Assembly (NCBI GenBank): GCA_016190695.1
Contig: JACPQC010000026.1
Location: 1 to 44,239 of the forward strand
Length of the DNA: 44,239 nucleotides
Source of the DNA: Chloroflexota bacterium
GTDB taxonomy: Bacteria > Chloroflexota > Dehalococcoidia > Dehalococcoidales > RBG-16-60-22
Reading direction: 5' to 3'
Position numbers and translations under genes: made by a program
The notes under the pieces: model-generated
The model's input: only the letters and a program-made list of their open reading frames with translations
Database searches by the model: none
What the model was told of the DNA's origin: nothing
Shown: positions 33,642 through 42,066 of the stretch, piece after piece
Layout of the letters: every line of letters starts with the position of its first letter
Position numbering within the stretch: the stretch's first letter is position 1

Positions 33642-35330
33642 ATGCCCATCAAAATCTTAGACCCACAAGTCATCGCCCAGATCGCCGCCGGGGAGGTGGT
33701 GGAGCGGCCGGCCTCGGTGGTGAAGGAGCTGGTGGAGAACGCCCTGGACGCCGGGGCTACGCAGGTGACCGTCGAGGTAAAGGGGGGCGGCGTCAACCTC
33801 ATCCGGGTGTCCGACAATGGCAGCGGCATGGCCCCTGAGGAGGCGGAGCTGGCCTTCCAGCGCCACGCCACCAGCAAGATCAGCCGCCAGGAAGACCTGT
33901 TCGCCATCGCCAGCCTGGGCTTCCGGGGCGAGGCCCTGCCCAGCATCGCCGCCGTGGCCAGGGTGGAGGTGCTCACCTGCCCCGCCGGGGCGGCCGCGGG
34001 CAGCTACCTCAGCCTGGTTGAGGGCCGGGTGGCCCAGCGCATCAGCGCCGGGAGGCCGCCGGGCGCCACCGTCACCGTGACCGACCTCTTCGGGAGGGTG
34101 CCCGCCCGGCTCAAGTTCCTCAAGTCCACCGCCACCGAGAACGGCCGCACCGCCAGCGTGGTCAGCCAGTACGCCCTGGCCCGCCCCGAGGTGGCCTTCA
34201 CCCTGACCATCGAGGGCCGCCTGGCGCTGAAGACGCCGGGGCGGGGCCGGCTCCTGGAGAGCGTGATCGAGGTCTACGGGGCGGAGGCGGCCAGGCAGAT
34301 GTTGCCCATAGGCGATGACGCTGCCTGGGACGGCCCGCTTGAGGTGGCCGGACTGGCCGGATCGCCCTCTCTGTCCCGGTCGGGGCGGGACGCCATCAGC
34401 CTGTTCGTCAACCGGCGCTGGGTGACCAGCCGGCTGCTCGCCTGGGCGGTGGAGGAGGCCTATCACGGCCTGCTCATGGCCGGGAAGCACCCGGTGGCCG
34501 TGGTCGATATTTCGCTGCCCCCCCAGGACGTGGACGTGAACATCCACCCGGCCAAGGCCGAGGTCAAGTTCCGCGACGAGAAGGCGGTGTTCGGGGCGGT
34601 GCAGCGGGCGGTGCGCCGGGCGCTGGTCGACCAGATGGCCGCCCCCCGCATCGAGGAGGTGTCGGCCCCCTTCCGGCCGCCCCCGGCAACAGCGCCCTGG
34701 CCGGCCCGTGGGGAGACAACCGCCGCGCCCCGCCAGCCGGAGCTGGTGCCGCTGCCCCTGTCCCTGCCCGCGCTGAGGGTGCTGGGGCAGGCGATGGGCT
34801 GCTACATCGTGGCCGAGGGGCCGGATGGCCTGTACCTCATCGACCAGCACGCCGCCCACGAGCGCATCGTCTTCGACCAGGTCCAGCAGCGCCGCCTGGA
34901 GCACAGCGCCGAGGTGCAGGGACTGCTAGAGCCGGCCACCTTCGAGGTCGATCCCCGCCGGGAGACGGCGCTGCGTTCATACCTGGAGCGGCTGGCCGAG
35001 TTCGGCTTCCTGGTGGAGCCTTTCGGCGGCCGGAGCTATCTGGTGCGGGCGGTGCCCCGGCAGCTCGGCGACGGGGGCTGGGCGGCCGCCCTGGAGGAGG
35101 CGCTGGGGGCGCTGGCCGGGGAGGGCGGGGGGGACTGGGCGGAGCGGGTCGCCCGTTCCATCGCCTGTCACGCCGCGGTGCGGGGCGGGCAGACTCTGTC
35201 TCTGGACGAGATGCGGGGGCTGGTGCGCCAGCTGGAGCAGACGGCCAACCCGCACACCTGTCCCCACGGACGGCCCACCGTGGTCCATCTCAGCCCGGCG
35301 CAGCTGCGCCGTGAGTTCGGCCGGGGCTGA
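33642..35330 (+). CDS. mutL: DNA mismatch repair protein MutL (endonuclease type)
   Basis: A 562-residue GHKL ATPase that links mismatch recognition to strand removal. N-terminal ATPase motifs are intact: VKELVENALDAGAT, RVSDNGSGM, HATSKI and GFRGEALPSIA (Ser/Pro where Ala-Ser is commoner). A Pro/Ala-rich linker of about 50 residues follows. The C-terminal dimerisation-endonuclease domain has DQHAAHERIVFD, where the usual final Glu of DQHA(x)2E(x)4E is Asp, then ACHAAVRGGQ and CPHGRPTV. These metal sites indicate nicking activity, as in bacteria without MutH. mutS is not in the window. The start ATG at 33642 has no ribosome site, and the predicted leader is only about seven bases. It carries an operator-like palindrome in its promoter. 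Confidence 0.96.
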   Translation: MPIKILDPQVIAQIAAGEVVERPASVVKELVENALDAGATQVTVEVKGGGVNLIRVSDNGSGMAPEEAELAFQRHATSKISRQEDLFAIASLGFRGEALPSIAAVARVEVLTCPAGAAAGSYLSLVEGRVAQRISAGRPPGATVTVTDLFGRVPARLKFLKSTATENGRTASVVSQYALARPEVAFTLTIEGRLALKTPGRGRLLESVIEVYGAEAARQMLPIGDDAAWDGPLEVAGLAGSPSLSRSGRDAISLFVNRRWVTSRLLAWAVEEAYHGLLMAGKHPVAVVDISLPPQDVDVNIHPAKAEVKFRDEKAVFGAVQRAVRRALVDQMAAPRIEEVSAPFRPPPATAPWPARGETTAAPRQPELVPLPLSLPALRVLGQAMGCYIVAEGPDGLYLIDQHAAHERIVFDQVQQRRLEHSAEVQGLLEPATFEVDPRRETALRSYLERLAEFGFLVEPFGGRSYLVRAVPRQLGDGGWAAALEEALGALAGEGGGDWAERVARSIACHAAVRGGQTLSLDEMRGLVRQLEQTANPHTCPHGRPTVVHLSPAQLRREFGRG

Positions 35331-35396
35331 ACCCCCGCCCTGCTGGTTTCTCAATTAGCTCATAGACCAAACACAAATCTCGCCTATCCCCCTTAC

Positions 35397-35451
35397 CCCC
35401 TTTCCAACCTGCTTCACCGAACACTTCCACGATTTCCTGGTTGGAAAGGGG
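35397..35451. repeat. inverted repeat between convergent mutL and rmuC
   Basis: CCCCTTTCCAACC (35397-35409) and GGTTGGAAAGGGG (35439-35451) form perfect 13-bp arms around 29 bases. There is no T-run, so it is not a typical terminator. It lies between two convergent genes, 66 bases after the mutL stop. Confidence 0.6.
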
Positions 35452-35609
35452 ATAAAACAAGAGAAGGGGAAGCCCTTCTCAACTACCCTCCCCTCCGGAC
35501 CGTTCTCTCTGCCAGTAAGAGGAAAATGCAAACGGCCGGGGGGATGCTCTCCCAGCAGGATATAAACTGCATTGTGCCAGGTTAGCCGCAGCCATTCCGG
35601 CGGGTTGCG

Positions 35610-36743
35610 CTACTCATCTTCTTCAGGGACCTCCGCTTCCGGGTCGGCGAAGGGGGCGGTGAGGATGCCCCGCTGCCGGCGCAGGTCGTCGATCTGCCTC
35701 AGCGGTCGCTCCAGCGCCCGGCGCCGCGTCGAGGTCAGCCTGCCGTATTCCTCGTCGGCCTGCCTGATCCGGGCGCCCATCTTGTCCATCGACTCCTTGA
35801 ACCGGGCCCACTGCTCGTTGAACGCCCCGAACAGGGACAGCATCCGGTCGGCGGTCTGCTCCAGGGCGAAGTTGTCCACCGCCTGCCTCATCACCGCCAG
35901 GATGGCGTACAGGGAGAGCGGCGAGCAGAAGATCACCTTGCTTCGCAGGGCGTCGTCCAGGATGGAGCGGTCGTTCTCGTTTATGAAGCCGTACACCTGC
36001 TCGTTGGGGACGAACACCAGGCAGTAATCGACGGTGTTATCCTCGGGGTTGATGTAGTCCCGGGTGGCCACCTCTTTTATCCGCTGCCTGGCGTCCCTGA
36101 GAAAGCGCTCCTGGTGGCCCTGCCTGGCCGGCTCCGATTCCTCGTTGACGTACTGCAGGTAGTTGTCCAGGGGGAACTTGACGTCCATGTTCACCTTAAG
36201 CCCCTGGGGGAGGAGGAAGGTATAGTCCGGACGGGAGGTCCCCGTCTCCAGGACGGCCTGCTTGACGTAGTTGACTCCCTCGACCAAGCCGGCGAAGCGG
36301 AGTATGTCCTCGGCCATGCGCTCCCCCCACTGCCCCCGCGCCCTGGTGTTGGCCAGCACCATCTGCAGTTTGGAGGTGGTGTCCTGGAGCTTGCCGGTCT
36401 GCTCCGCCGCCTGCTTCAGCCGGGCGCTCATCTCGCCGAAGGCCTTCTCCCGCTTGCCCTCGGACTCGGCCACCGAGCGCTCCACCTTCGATAGCTCGGC
36501 CTTTATCGCCTCCAGCGTCTGGTCGATGAGCTTCTTCTTCTCCTCCAGTTGCCCCGCCCCGGCCTGGGACAGCGCCGAGAGGGACTGGCTGGCCAGCTTG
36601 AGGAACTCGGTGGAGTTCTCGCTGAGCGCCCTCCGGGACAGCGCCGAAAAGGAGTCCTCCATGTCCTTCTTCCGGGAGCGGTTGATCACCAGGACGATGG
36701 CCGCCCCGGCGATGACCCCGGCGATGAACAGCGCGTATTCCAT
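35610..36743 (-). CDS. rmuC: RmuC-family DNA recombination protein
   Basis: A 377-residue protein of the RmuC family, thought to limit recombination at inverted repeats. One N-terminal membrane anchor (YALFIAGVIAGAAIVLVI) is followed by a long coiled coil (about residues 25-150, KKKLIDQTLEAIKAELSK and similar). The nuclease-like RmuC domain follows: NTRARGQWGERMAEDILRFAG, SRPDYTFLLPQGLKVNMDVKFPLDNY, DYCLVFVPNEQVYGFI and VIFCSPLSLYAILAVMRQA. The C-terminus is acidic. I start at ATG 36743 after AGGAGGCTGAG; the frame runs open another 109 codons upstream without family similarity. It is convergent with mutL and is the last gene of the minus-strand series. Confidence 0.93.
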   Translation of the reverse strand: MEYALFIAGVIAGAAIVLVINRSRKKDMEDSFSALSRRALSENSTEFLKLASQSLSALSQAGAGQLEEKKKLIDQTLEAIKAELSKVERSVAESEGKREKAFGEMSARLKQAAEQTGKLQDTTSKLQMVLANTRARGQWGERMAEDILRFAGLVEGVNYVKQAVLETGTSRPDYTFLLPQGLKVNMDVKFPLDNYLQYVNEESEPARQGHQERFLRDARQRIKEVATRDYINPEDNTVDYCLVFVPNEQVYGFINENDRSILDDALRSKVIFCSPLSLYAILAVMRQAVDNFALEQTADRMLSLFGAFNEQWARFKESMDKMGARIRQADEEYGRLTSTRRRALERPLRQIDDLRRQRGILTAPFADPEAEVPEEDE

Positions 36744-36909
36744 CTCAGCCTCCTGTCCGTCAGTAGCCGTCCTATACGGGGGCATTATACTACGAGGGAC
36801 AAGGGGCGGGGTAGCCAGGGTGCGGGGGGGGGTGTTTGACCAGCCGGCACGGTAGAAAGAGGAAAGGCTAAGTTGGTCCGCTGTCAGTCTCCGGTCGGGC
36901 TGCGCGCGG

Positions 36910-37470
36910 TTAGCTGCTGCCCGGCTTGACCAGGGGTGTCCCGGCGGCGCAGAGGGGGCACTGGTCGGGGCGGTAGGCGGTGCTCGGGGAACGGTAGCAA
37001 CTGAACAGGGGCACGCCGAAATCGACGCTGCCCTCGGAGCGGTCGACCAGGACGCCGATGCCCACGGCATGGCCGCCCCGCCCGGCCACCGCCGCCAGCA
37101 CTTCCCTTATCGAGCCGCCGGTGGTGAGGATGTCGTCGACGACGAGGACGCGCTCGCCCGGGCTGAGCGTCAGGCCGCGCCGGAAGGCCCTCCCCTCCCC
37201 CTCCCGCTCGGCGAAGATGCCCCGAACGCCCATCTGCCTGGCCACCTCGAAGGCCAGGATGATGCCTCCGGTGGTCGGTCCGGCCACCACCTGGACGTCC
37301 TGGTCCCTGAAATGTTCAGCGATGAGGCGGCAGAGCTGACCGGTGTACTCGGGGAACTGCAGCACCCGGAACTTCTCCCAGTAGACCGGGGAGTGCAGCC
37401 CGGAGGTGAGCAGAAAATGGCCGTCCAGCCTAGCCCCGGCTCTCACGAAAATTTGCCCGGTGTCGGTCAA
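36910..37470 (-). CDS. pyrE: orotate phosphoribosyltransferase
   Basis: A 186-residue enzyme that joins orotate to PRPP in pyrimidine synthesis. It has FLLTSGLHSPVYWEKFRVLQ at the orotate site, VVAGPTTGGIILAFEVARQ, AEREGEGRAFRRG, and the PRPP loop VLVVDDILTTGGSIREVL. The C-terminal tail holds a Cys pair (YRPDQCPLCAAGTPLV). I choose the TTG at 37470, preceded by AAAGGAG, which gives a normal N-terminus (TDTGQIFVRAGARLDGHF). The frame is open further upstream to 37719, but that part is the lepB gene in another frame. lepB ends ten bases before this start, so the two are cotranscribed. Confidence 0.93.
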   Translation of the reverse strand: MTDTGQIFVRAGARLDGHFLLTSGLHSPVYWEKFRVLQFPEYTGQLCRLIAEHFRDQDVQVVAGPTTGGIILAFEVARQMGVRGIFAEREGEGRAFRRGLTLSPGERVLVVDDILTTGGSIREVLAAVAGRGGHAVGIGVLVDRSEGSVDFGVPLFSCYRSPSTAYRPDQCPLCAAGTPLVKPGSS

Positions 37471-37480
37471 AGTGGCTCCT

Positions 37481-38026
37481 TTAGCCCCCGCCGGCAGCGC
37501 CCAGTTGTCCGGCCAGGTCGTATTTTGGCACGGGTCCCCAGCTTGTTGGAGGCCAGAGCCTGATCCAGACCTTGCCCACGATGTTCTCGGCGGGGACCAG
37601 CCAGCCGTTATGGGAATCGTTGCTGTTGCCCCGGTTATCGCCCAGGACGAAGTACTTGTCCCCGGGCACGGTGGTCTCGTCCATCCTGTAGTCGGGAGGG
37701 GCTTTGATATAAGGCTCATCGAGCTTTGACCCGTTGACGTACACCACCCCTTTGCTTATCTCGACCTTGTCGCCGGGCAGGGCGATGAGGCGCTTGATAT
37801 AATCGCCGCGCCAGCCGTTGGGCGGCTCGAAGACGATCACATCCCCCCGCTCCGGCTGGCTGAGCTTGTAGACCACCTTGTTGACCAGCAGCCGCTGCCC
37901 GTCGTGGAAGCTGGGCTCCATGCTGCTGCCCACAACGATAAACGTCTGCACGGTGGCCTGGATCAGGAAGAAGATGGCCACCGCCAGCGCGATGGTAATC
38001 AGCGTCTCTCGGAAAAAAGCTTTCAT
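37481..38026 (-). CDS. lepB: signal peptidase I
   Basis: A 181-residue membrane protease that removes signal peptides from exported proteins. One N-terminal anchor (ITIALAVAIFFLIQATVQTF) is followed by the catalytic Ser35 in GSSMEPSF and Lys78 in YIKRLIALPGD. The third box is KYFVLGDNRGNSNDSHNGW, with His where Arg is commonest. The short Gram-positive/mitochondrial-like length has no large extra domain. The start is at ATG 38026, 51 bases after comEC. The export load here (cytochrome lipoproteins aside) includes Sec substrates such as the protease anchor and competence proteins. Confidence 0.94.
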   Translation of the reverse strand: MKAFFRETLITIALAVAIFFLIQATVQTFIVVGSSMEPSFHDGQRLLVNKVVYKLSQPERGDVIVFEPPNGWRGDYIKRLIALPGDKVEISKGVVYVNGSKLDEPYIKAPPDYRMDETTVPGDKYFVLGDNRGNSNDSHNGWLVPAENIVGKVWIRLWPPTSWGPVPKYDLAGQLGAAGGG

Positions 38027-38077
38027 TTAAGTGTCCTCAAGGCTATTGTTAATTATACCCTATTTATCCAGAACGTG

Positions 38078-40474
38078 TCAGTGTTCTTTATCGGTGCTCA
38101 CCCAGAGGCGCTGACCGTCGGTGATGAACTCAATGGCGCCCTGCCGGTCGGTACGGTAAATCTGGCCGGCAGCGATCACTTCCTCCAGCCTGGAAAGCGC
38201 TCCGGCGCCGGGATGGCCGAAAGGGTTGCCCGCCCCCGCCGATATCGCCGCAGCTTGCGGGGCCACCGCCGCCAGGAAGTCCCCTGTGGTCGAGGTCTCC
38301 GCCCCGTGGTGGGCCACCTTGAGAACAGTGCTGTCCAGGGACGCCCGCCGCCTGACCAGTTCCATCTCCGCCTCGCCGCCGATGTCGCCAGTGAGCAGGA
38401 AGCTGACCTCTCCCAGGCTCAGCCGGAGCACCGTACCGTTGTTGTCCACGTCCGAGGCGGTGCCGGAAAGCGGGACCTCTCCGGGATGGAGCACGGCGAT
38501 GACCGCCCCGCCCAGGTCGATCTCCAGGCCGGCCCGCGCCGTGATGCTCTCCATTTTGCCGGAACCGGTGAGACCGAGCCACTCCTGGTACAGCGGAGAC
38601 TGGTAATCAATCTCAGGGCTGAGCGCCATTTTCACCCGGTAGCGGCCCAGGACGTCGACCAGGCCGGCGAGGTGGTCCTGGTGAGGATGGCTCAGCACCA
38701 CCAGGTCGATGGTGCGGTCCCAAAAGGGCATTTTCTTCCCCAGCGCCAGGGCCAGCGCCTGGGGGCTGGGGCCGCCATCTACCAGCACCTGGTGACGGCC
38801 GTGCTGGATGAAGATGGCGTCTCCCTGTCCCACGTCGAGAATGCTGACGTGCAGCCTGTCGTCGGGCAGGCTGGCTGCTATCGTCGAGGTAAAAACGGCT
38901 GTGAGCAGCAGCGCCGGTATGGCCCACTTTTTGGGCACACCAGGCGCCCGGCTGACGGCACGCTTCACGGCAGATACCGCCGCCGGTGCCGGGCCGCTCA
39001 TCCTTTTCCGGGCGAGAAAAAGGGCCAGGGCGGGGTAATAGGCCCAGAGCAGGGCGGCGTTGGCCGGGTTGACGCTGACCGAGGTGGGCAACCGGGCCAG
39101 GCCCTCGACCACCGCCAGCAGGTAGGTCAGAAAGGGCCAGGAGAGCCAGCCCGCGGCCTGGGCAAGGGACTGGGAGAGCAGCCCGGCAGCGCCGGTCAGC
39201 GCCCCGAAGACAATGGTGGGGGGCAACACCGGCAGGGCCAGCAGGGTCGCCAGAGGGCTGAGAAGGGAGACAGCGCCGAAGTAGTAGGCGATGACCGGCC
39301 AGATGAAGACCAGCGCGGCGAGCGTGGCGCTGAGGCTGTCGGTAACGACACAGGCGGCTGAGGTCATCCTGCCTTCGCCCAGAATGGCCCTGACCCTGCC
39401 CCGGCCCATCTCGCGGAAGGCCGGGAACAGGAACACCAGCCCGGCCATGGCCAGGAAGCTGAGCTGAAAGGCGACATCGCCCAGGATGTAGGGGCTTGCC
39501 CCAGCCATCAAAGCGGCGGCGAACACCAGGGCGGTGATGGCGCTGCGCTGTCTCCCCAGCAACTCGGCGGCCAGGAACAGGCTGGCCATGATCGCCCCCC
39601 GCAGCACCGGCGGGTTGGCGCCGGTCAGCGCGGCATAGAACCAGACTGTGGCCAGTGCCGGCCAGATGTGCAGGTAGTACCTCCGGCCCAGGAGCCAGAG
39701 GGAAGCGCCCAGCACCATCCCGGCCACTATGCCCAGGTGCAGGCCGGAGATGGCGAGCAGGTGGGCGGCGCCCGTCTTTGCGAAGGCTGCCTTCACCGCC
39801 GGGGGGATACCCTCCCTGATGCCCAGCACGATGCCCTGTGCCAGCGAGGCCTGCGGCTCAGGCAAAGCCCTGGCCAGGGAGCGGGACAGGCTGTGCCGCA
39901 GCCCGTAGACCCACCCCAGCAGTGGGTCCCCCCGTCCTTGCTCCAGTACCTCTATGCGAGGGTAAGCCATGAAGGAGCGGATTCCTTGGTTGGCCAAGTA
40001 GCCCGCATAGTCGAAAGAGTCGCTGGTTGGCGTCTCCAGCCTGCCCGTTACCAGCAGGGCGTCTCCATACCGGTAAGCCGGATACCGGGGGACTACCAGC
40101 TTGGCCTTGCCTTCGACCTGCCGCCAGCCCTCGTCCGTCTTTATCTCCGCGGCGGACAACTCCAGGTAGATGCTCCTGTCCCTGGTCTCAGGGTCGCCGG
40201 CGACAATGCCTTTCACCTGGGCTACGCCCTGGTCATTGTAAAAATGGAGCTGGCCGGGACCGGCGGCGTTCAGGCTGGAATAGGTGTAGACGGCGGCGGC
40301 GAAGAAGAGGCTGAGACACAGCCCGGAAAGGATAACCGCCTTTCGCTGCCGGGGCAGCAGGAGCAGCAGCGGCGCCGCGGCCAGCCCGGCCAGGACCATT
40401 GCCGGGGGCGCTTCCAGGCTTGTCCCCAGCACCATGCCGAGCAGCCAGGCCATGCTGAGAGTGATTAGCGGCAC
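38078..40474 (-). CDS. comEC: ComEC/Rec2 DNA-uptake channel protein
   Basis: A 798-residue polytopic protein that carries transforming DNA across the cytoplasmic membrane. It has all three family parts. An N-terminal extracytoplasmic OB-like domain (AQVKGIVAGDPETRDRSIYL) comes first. The competence membrane domain follows, with GIREGIPPAVKAAFAKTGAAHLLAISGLHLGI and ALTGANPPVLRGAIMAS. The C-terminal metallo-beta-lactamase-like domain has VSILDVGQGDAIFIQ, VVLSHPHQDHLAGLVDVL and FLLTGDIGGEAEMEL, with the metal-binding His/Asp set. It starts at GTG 40474 with a GGGGGG-rich site. comEA ends 19 bases upstream. Together with comEA it suggests natural transformation, though pilus genes are not in this window. 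Confidence 0.95.
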   Translation of the reverse strand: MPLITLSMAWLLGMVLGTSLEAPPAMVLAGLAAAPLLLLLPRQRKAVILSGLCLSLFFAAAVYTYSSLNAAGPGQLHFYNDQGVAQVKGIVAGDPETRDRSIYLELSAAEIKTDEGWRQVEGKAKLVVPRYPAYRYGDALLVTGRLETPTSDSFDYAGYLANQGIRSFMAYPRIEVLEQGRGDPLLGWVYGLRHSLSRSLARALPEPQASLAQGIVLGIREGIPPAVKAAFAKTGAAHLLAISGLHLGIVAGMVLGASLWLLGRRYYLHIWPALATVWFYAALTGANPPVLRGAIMASLFLAAELLGRQRSAITALVFAAALMAGASPYILGDVAFQLSFLAMAGLVFLFPAFREMGRGRVRAILGEGRMTSAACVVTDSLSATLAALVFIWPVIAYYFGAVSLLSPLATLLALPVLPPTIVFGALTGAAGLLSQSLAQAAGWLSWPFLTYLLAVVEGLARLPTSVSVNPANAALLWAYYPALALFLARKRMSGPAPAAVSAVKRAVSRAPGVPKKWAIPALLLTAVFTSTIAASLPDDRLHVSILDVGQGDAIFIQHGRHQVLVDGGPSPQALALALGKKMPFWDRTIDLVVLSHPHQDHLAGLVDVLGRYRVKMALSPEIDYQSPLYQEWLGLTGSGKMESITARAGLEIDLGGAVIAVLHPGEVPLSGTASDVDNNGTVLRLSLGEVSFLLTGDIGGEAEMELVRRRASLDSTVLKVAHHGAETSTTGDFLAAVAPQAAAISAGAGNPFGHPGAGALSRLEEVIAAGQIYRTDRQGAIEFITDGQRLWVSTDKEH

Positions 40475-40493
40475 TGCCCCCCGCCCGTAACCA

Positions 40494-40988
40494 TCAGTCG
40501 GACACGGTGATAAGGTGTTTTATTTCCTGGAAGATGGCCTCGCCGATGCCGTCCACCTTGAGCAACTCCGAGATGTGATTGAACCGGCCGTTTTGACGGC
40601 GGTACTCGATTATGGCCCTGGCCCTGGTCTGACCGATGCCGGGCAGTGCCTGGATGAGCCAGGGCTCGGCGCGGTTGAGGTCGACCTTCTGGGGGCCTTC
40701 TTCCCCGGAGAAAGGCAGGTAAAGCGCGATGCGGCCGGCATCCGCTCCGCCGCTGGCGCCCCCGGCGGCCCGGACCAGGTCATCGACGCTGTCACCGGCC
40801 CGCAGCGGGTAAAAGCCGGGGCTGTTGACCGCGCCGCCGATGTAGATTTCCCCCTGCAGGGGTACTGCCCGGGGCAAGCGGATTTCCACCGGCCCGGCGG
40901 GTACCTGTTTTGTCCAGATGATCATGGCCGATACCAGGATGATAGCCAGGAGCAGCACCGACAGGAAGGCCCAGAGCCGGTTGGCCAC
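40494..40988 (-). CDS. comEA: ComEA-type DNA-binding competence protein
   Basis: A 164-residue membrane-anchored DNA receptor. It has an N-terminal anchor (LWAFLSVLLLAIILVSAMIIW), then a SLBB-like domain (IYIGGAVNSPGFYPLRAGDSVDDLV) and a C-terminal helix-hairpin-helix pair: VDLNRAEPWLIQALPGIGQTRARAIIEYRR and ISELLKVDGIGEAIFQEIK. The order and spacing are standard ComEA. It starts at a GTG one base after the stop of the upstream trkA gene and is followed by comEC. Competence genes embedded behind RCK genes is a local arrangement rather than a functional clue. Confidence 0.93.
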   Translation of the reverse strand: MANRLWAFLSVLLLAIILVSAMIIWTKQVPAGPVEIRLPRAVPLQGEIYIGGAVNSPGFYPLRAGDSVDDLVRAAGGASGGADAGRIALYLPFSGEEGPQKVDLNRAEPWLIQALPGIGQTRARAIIEYRRQNGRFNHISELLKVDGIGEAIFQEIKHLITVSD

Positions 40989-40989
40989 C

Positions 40990-41652
40990 TCAGCCGCCTT
41001 GCAGGGCCGCCCGCAGTTCTTCTTCGGCCTCGTGGCTGGTGATGGCGATTATCTGGTCATCGGCTTGCAGGATGGTGCTGGCAGCAGGCACATGGGGCTG
41101 CCGCGATTTGGAAATGATAAGCGCCAGCCTGGCCCCCCTGGGCAGCGCTATATCCTTTATCGTCTTTCCAACGGTACCGGAATCGGCCCGGATCTTGACG
41201 TCGACAAGCTCAAGGTTGCTATCTTTTATCTTCAACAGGTGGGTGAGGGGATGGGTGGGCACCTCGGCTTCAATGGCCTCCAGTATGATCGTCGTGGCGC
41301 TCACCGGGACATCGACGCCCAGCTTCTTGAACAGCTCCTCGTTGGCCGGGTTCCGGATCCGGGCGATGGTGCGGGGCACGTTGAACTTGTGCTTGGCCAC
41401 CTGGCAGGCCACCAGGTTGTCCTCGTCGTCACCGGTGACGGCGACGAGCATGTCGGCCCGGCTTGTCCCGGCCTCGGCAAGCGTGGCCGCTTCACAGCCA
41501 TCGCCGCGCAAGCTGACGCCACCCAGCTCGTCATTGATGGTCTGGACGATGGTGGGGTCTTTTTCCAGCAGGAGGACCTCGTGCCCTTCGCTAAGCAGGG
41601 CCTTGATGAGGTAATAGCCCACCCTGCCGCCGCCGATCACTATGATATACAT
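40990..41652 (-). CDS. trkA: TrkA/RCK potassium-transport regulator (full length)
   Basis: A 220-residue cytosolic RCK protein with both domains. The N-terminal Rossmann fold has IIVIGGGRVGYYL (NAD/ATP loop), LLLEKD as the ribose-binding acidic position, and VAVTGDDEDNLVACQVAKH. The C-terminal TrkA_C domain has LELVDVKIRADSGTVGKTIKDI and LQADDQIIAITS. Such proteins gate K+ channels (TrkH/KtrB) or other transporters in response to nucleotides. It lies ten bases after a second, shorter RCK gene and one base before comEA. No TrkH or KtrB gene is in the window; the nearest membrane transporter is the APC permease at 42.6-44.0 kb. Confidence 0.92.
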   Translation of the reverse strand: MYIIVIGGGRVGYYLIKALLSEGHEVLLLEKDPTIVQTINDELGGVSLRGDGCEAATLAEAGTSRADMLVAVTGDDEDNLVACQVAKHKFNVPRTIARIRNPANEELFKKLGVDVPVSATTIILEAIEAEVPTHPLTHLLKIKDSNLELVDVKIRADSGTVGKTIKDIALPRGARLALIISKSRQPHVPAASTILQADDQIIAITSHEAEEELRAALQGG

Positions 41653-41662
41653 ATAGATGGCC

Positions 41663-42061
41663 TCATTTCTCTATCATCGCCTTGAACTGCTGGGCGATTA
41701 CGGTGGTCGGGCTAAGACTTTCCAGGCCGAGGTTGCTATACATTTCCTCTCGCAGCGGGTCATAGATGCGGCAGAGCACCCTGGGCACGTTGAAGATATG
41801 CCTGGCCATCTGGGCGGCCATGACATTCCGGTTGTCGCCCTGGGTCACAGCGATAAAAACGTCGGCCTGCTCAATGCCGGCCTTCTTCAGTGCCTCGTGG
41901 TCCAGCCCCTGCCCCAGCAGCGCCCTGCCTTTGAAGGCCGGTGGCAGCCGGCGGAAGCTGTAGGAGTCGTGGTCCAGCACCGTTACCTCGTGCCCGTCTT
42001 CATCCAGCAACATGGCCAGGTGAGCGCCCACTCTCCCGCAGCCCATTATCACCACTTTCAT
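41663..42061 (-). CDS. TrkA/RCK N-domain protein (short)
   Basis: A 132-residue RCK protein with the NAD-binding domain only: MKVVIMGCGRVGAHLAMLL, VTVLDHD, ALLGQGLDHEALKKAGIEQA and IAVTQGDNRNVMAAQMARHIF. The C-terminal ligand domain is absent. I start at ATG 42061 because AGGTGA lies six bases upstream; the GTG at 42070 adds three residues and overlaps the uspA stop region. It pairs with the full-length RCK gene ten bases downstream. Such pairs could form a mixed ring in which only half the subunits carry the C domain. Target unknown. Confidence 0.9.
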   Translation of the reverse strand: MKVVIMGCGRVGAHLAMLLDEDGHEVTVLDHDSYSFRRLPPAFKGRALLGQGLDHEALKKAGIEQADVFIAVTQGDNRNVMAAQMARHIFNVPRVLCRIYDPLREEMYSNLGLESLSPTTVIAQQFKAMIEK

Positions 42062-42066
42062 CGCGT

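Noticed and set aside
35397-35451. Terminator between mutL and rmuC
   Set aside because: The arms are perfect, but the loop is 29 bases and no T-run follows on either strand; kept only as an inverted repeat.
36744-37070. Long N-terminal extension of RmuC
   Set aside because: The added residues are not family-like, run into pyrE on the same strand, and the ATG at 36743 has a good ribosome site directly upstream.
37471-37719. Long N-terminal extension of PyrE
   Set aside because: It coincides with the 3' end of lepB in another frame. The TTG at 37470 has a ribosome site and gives the normal protein length.
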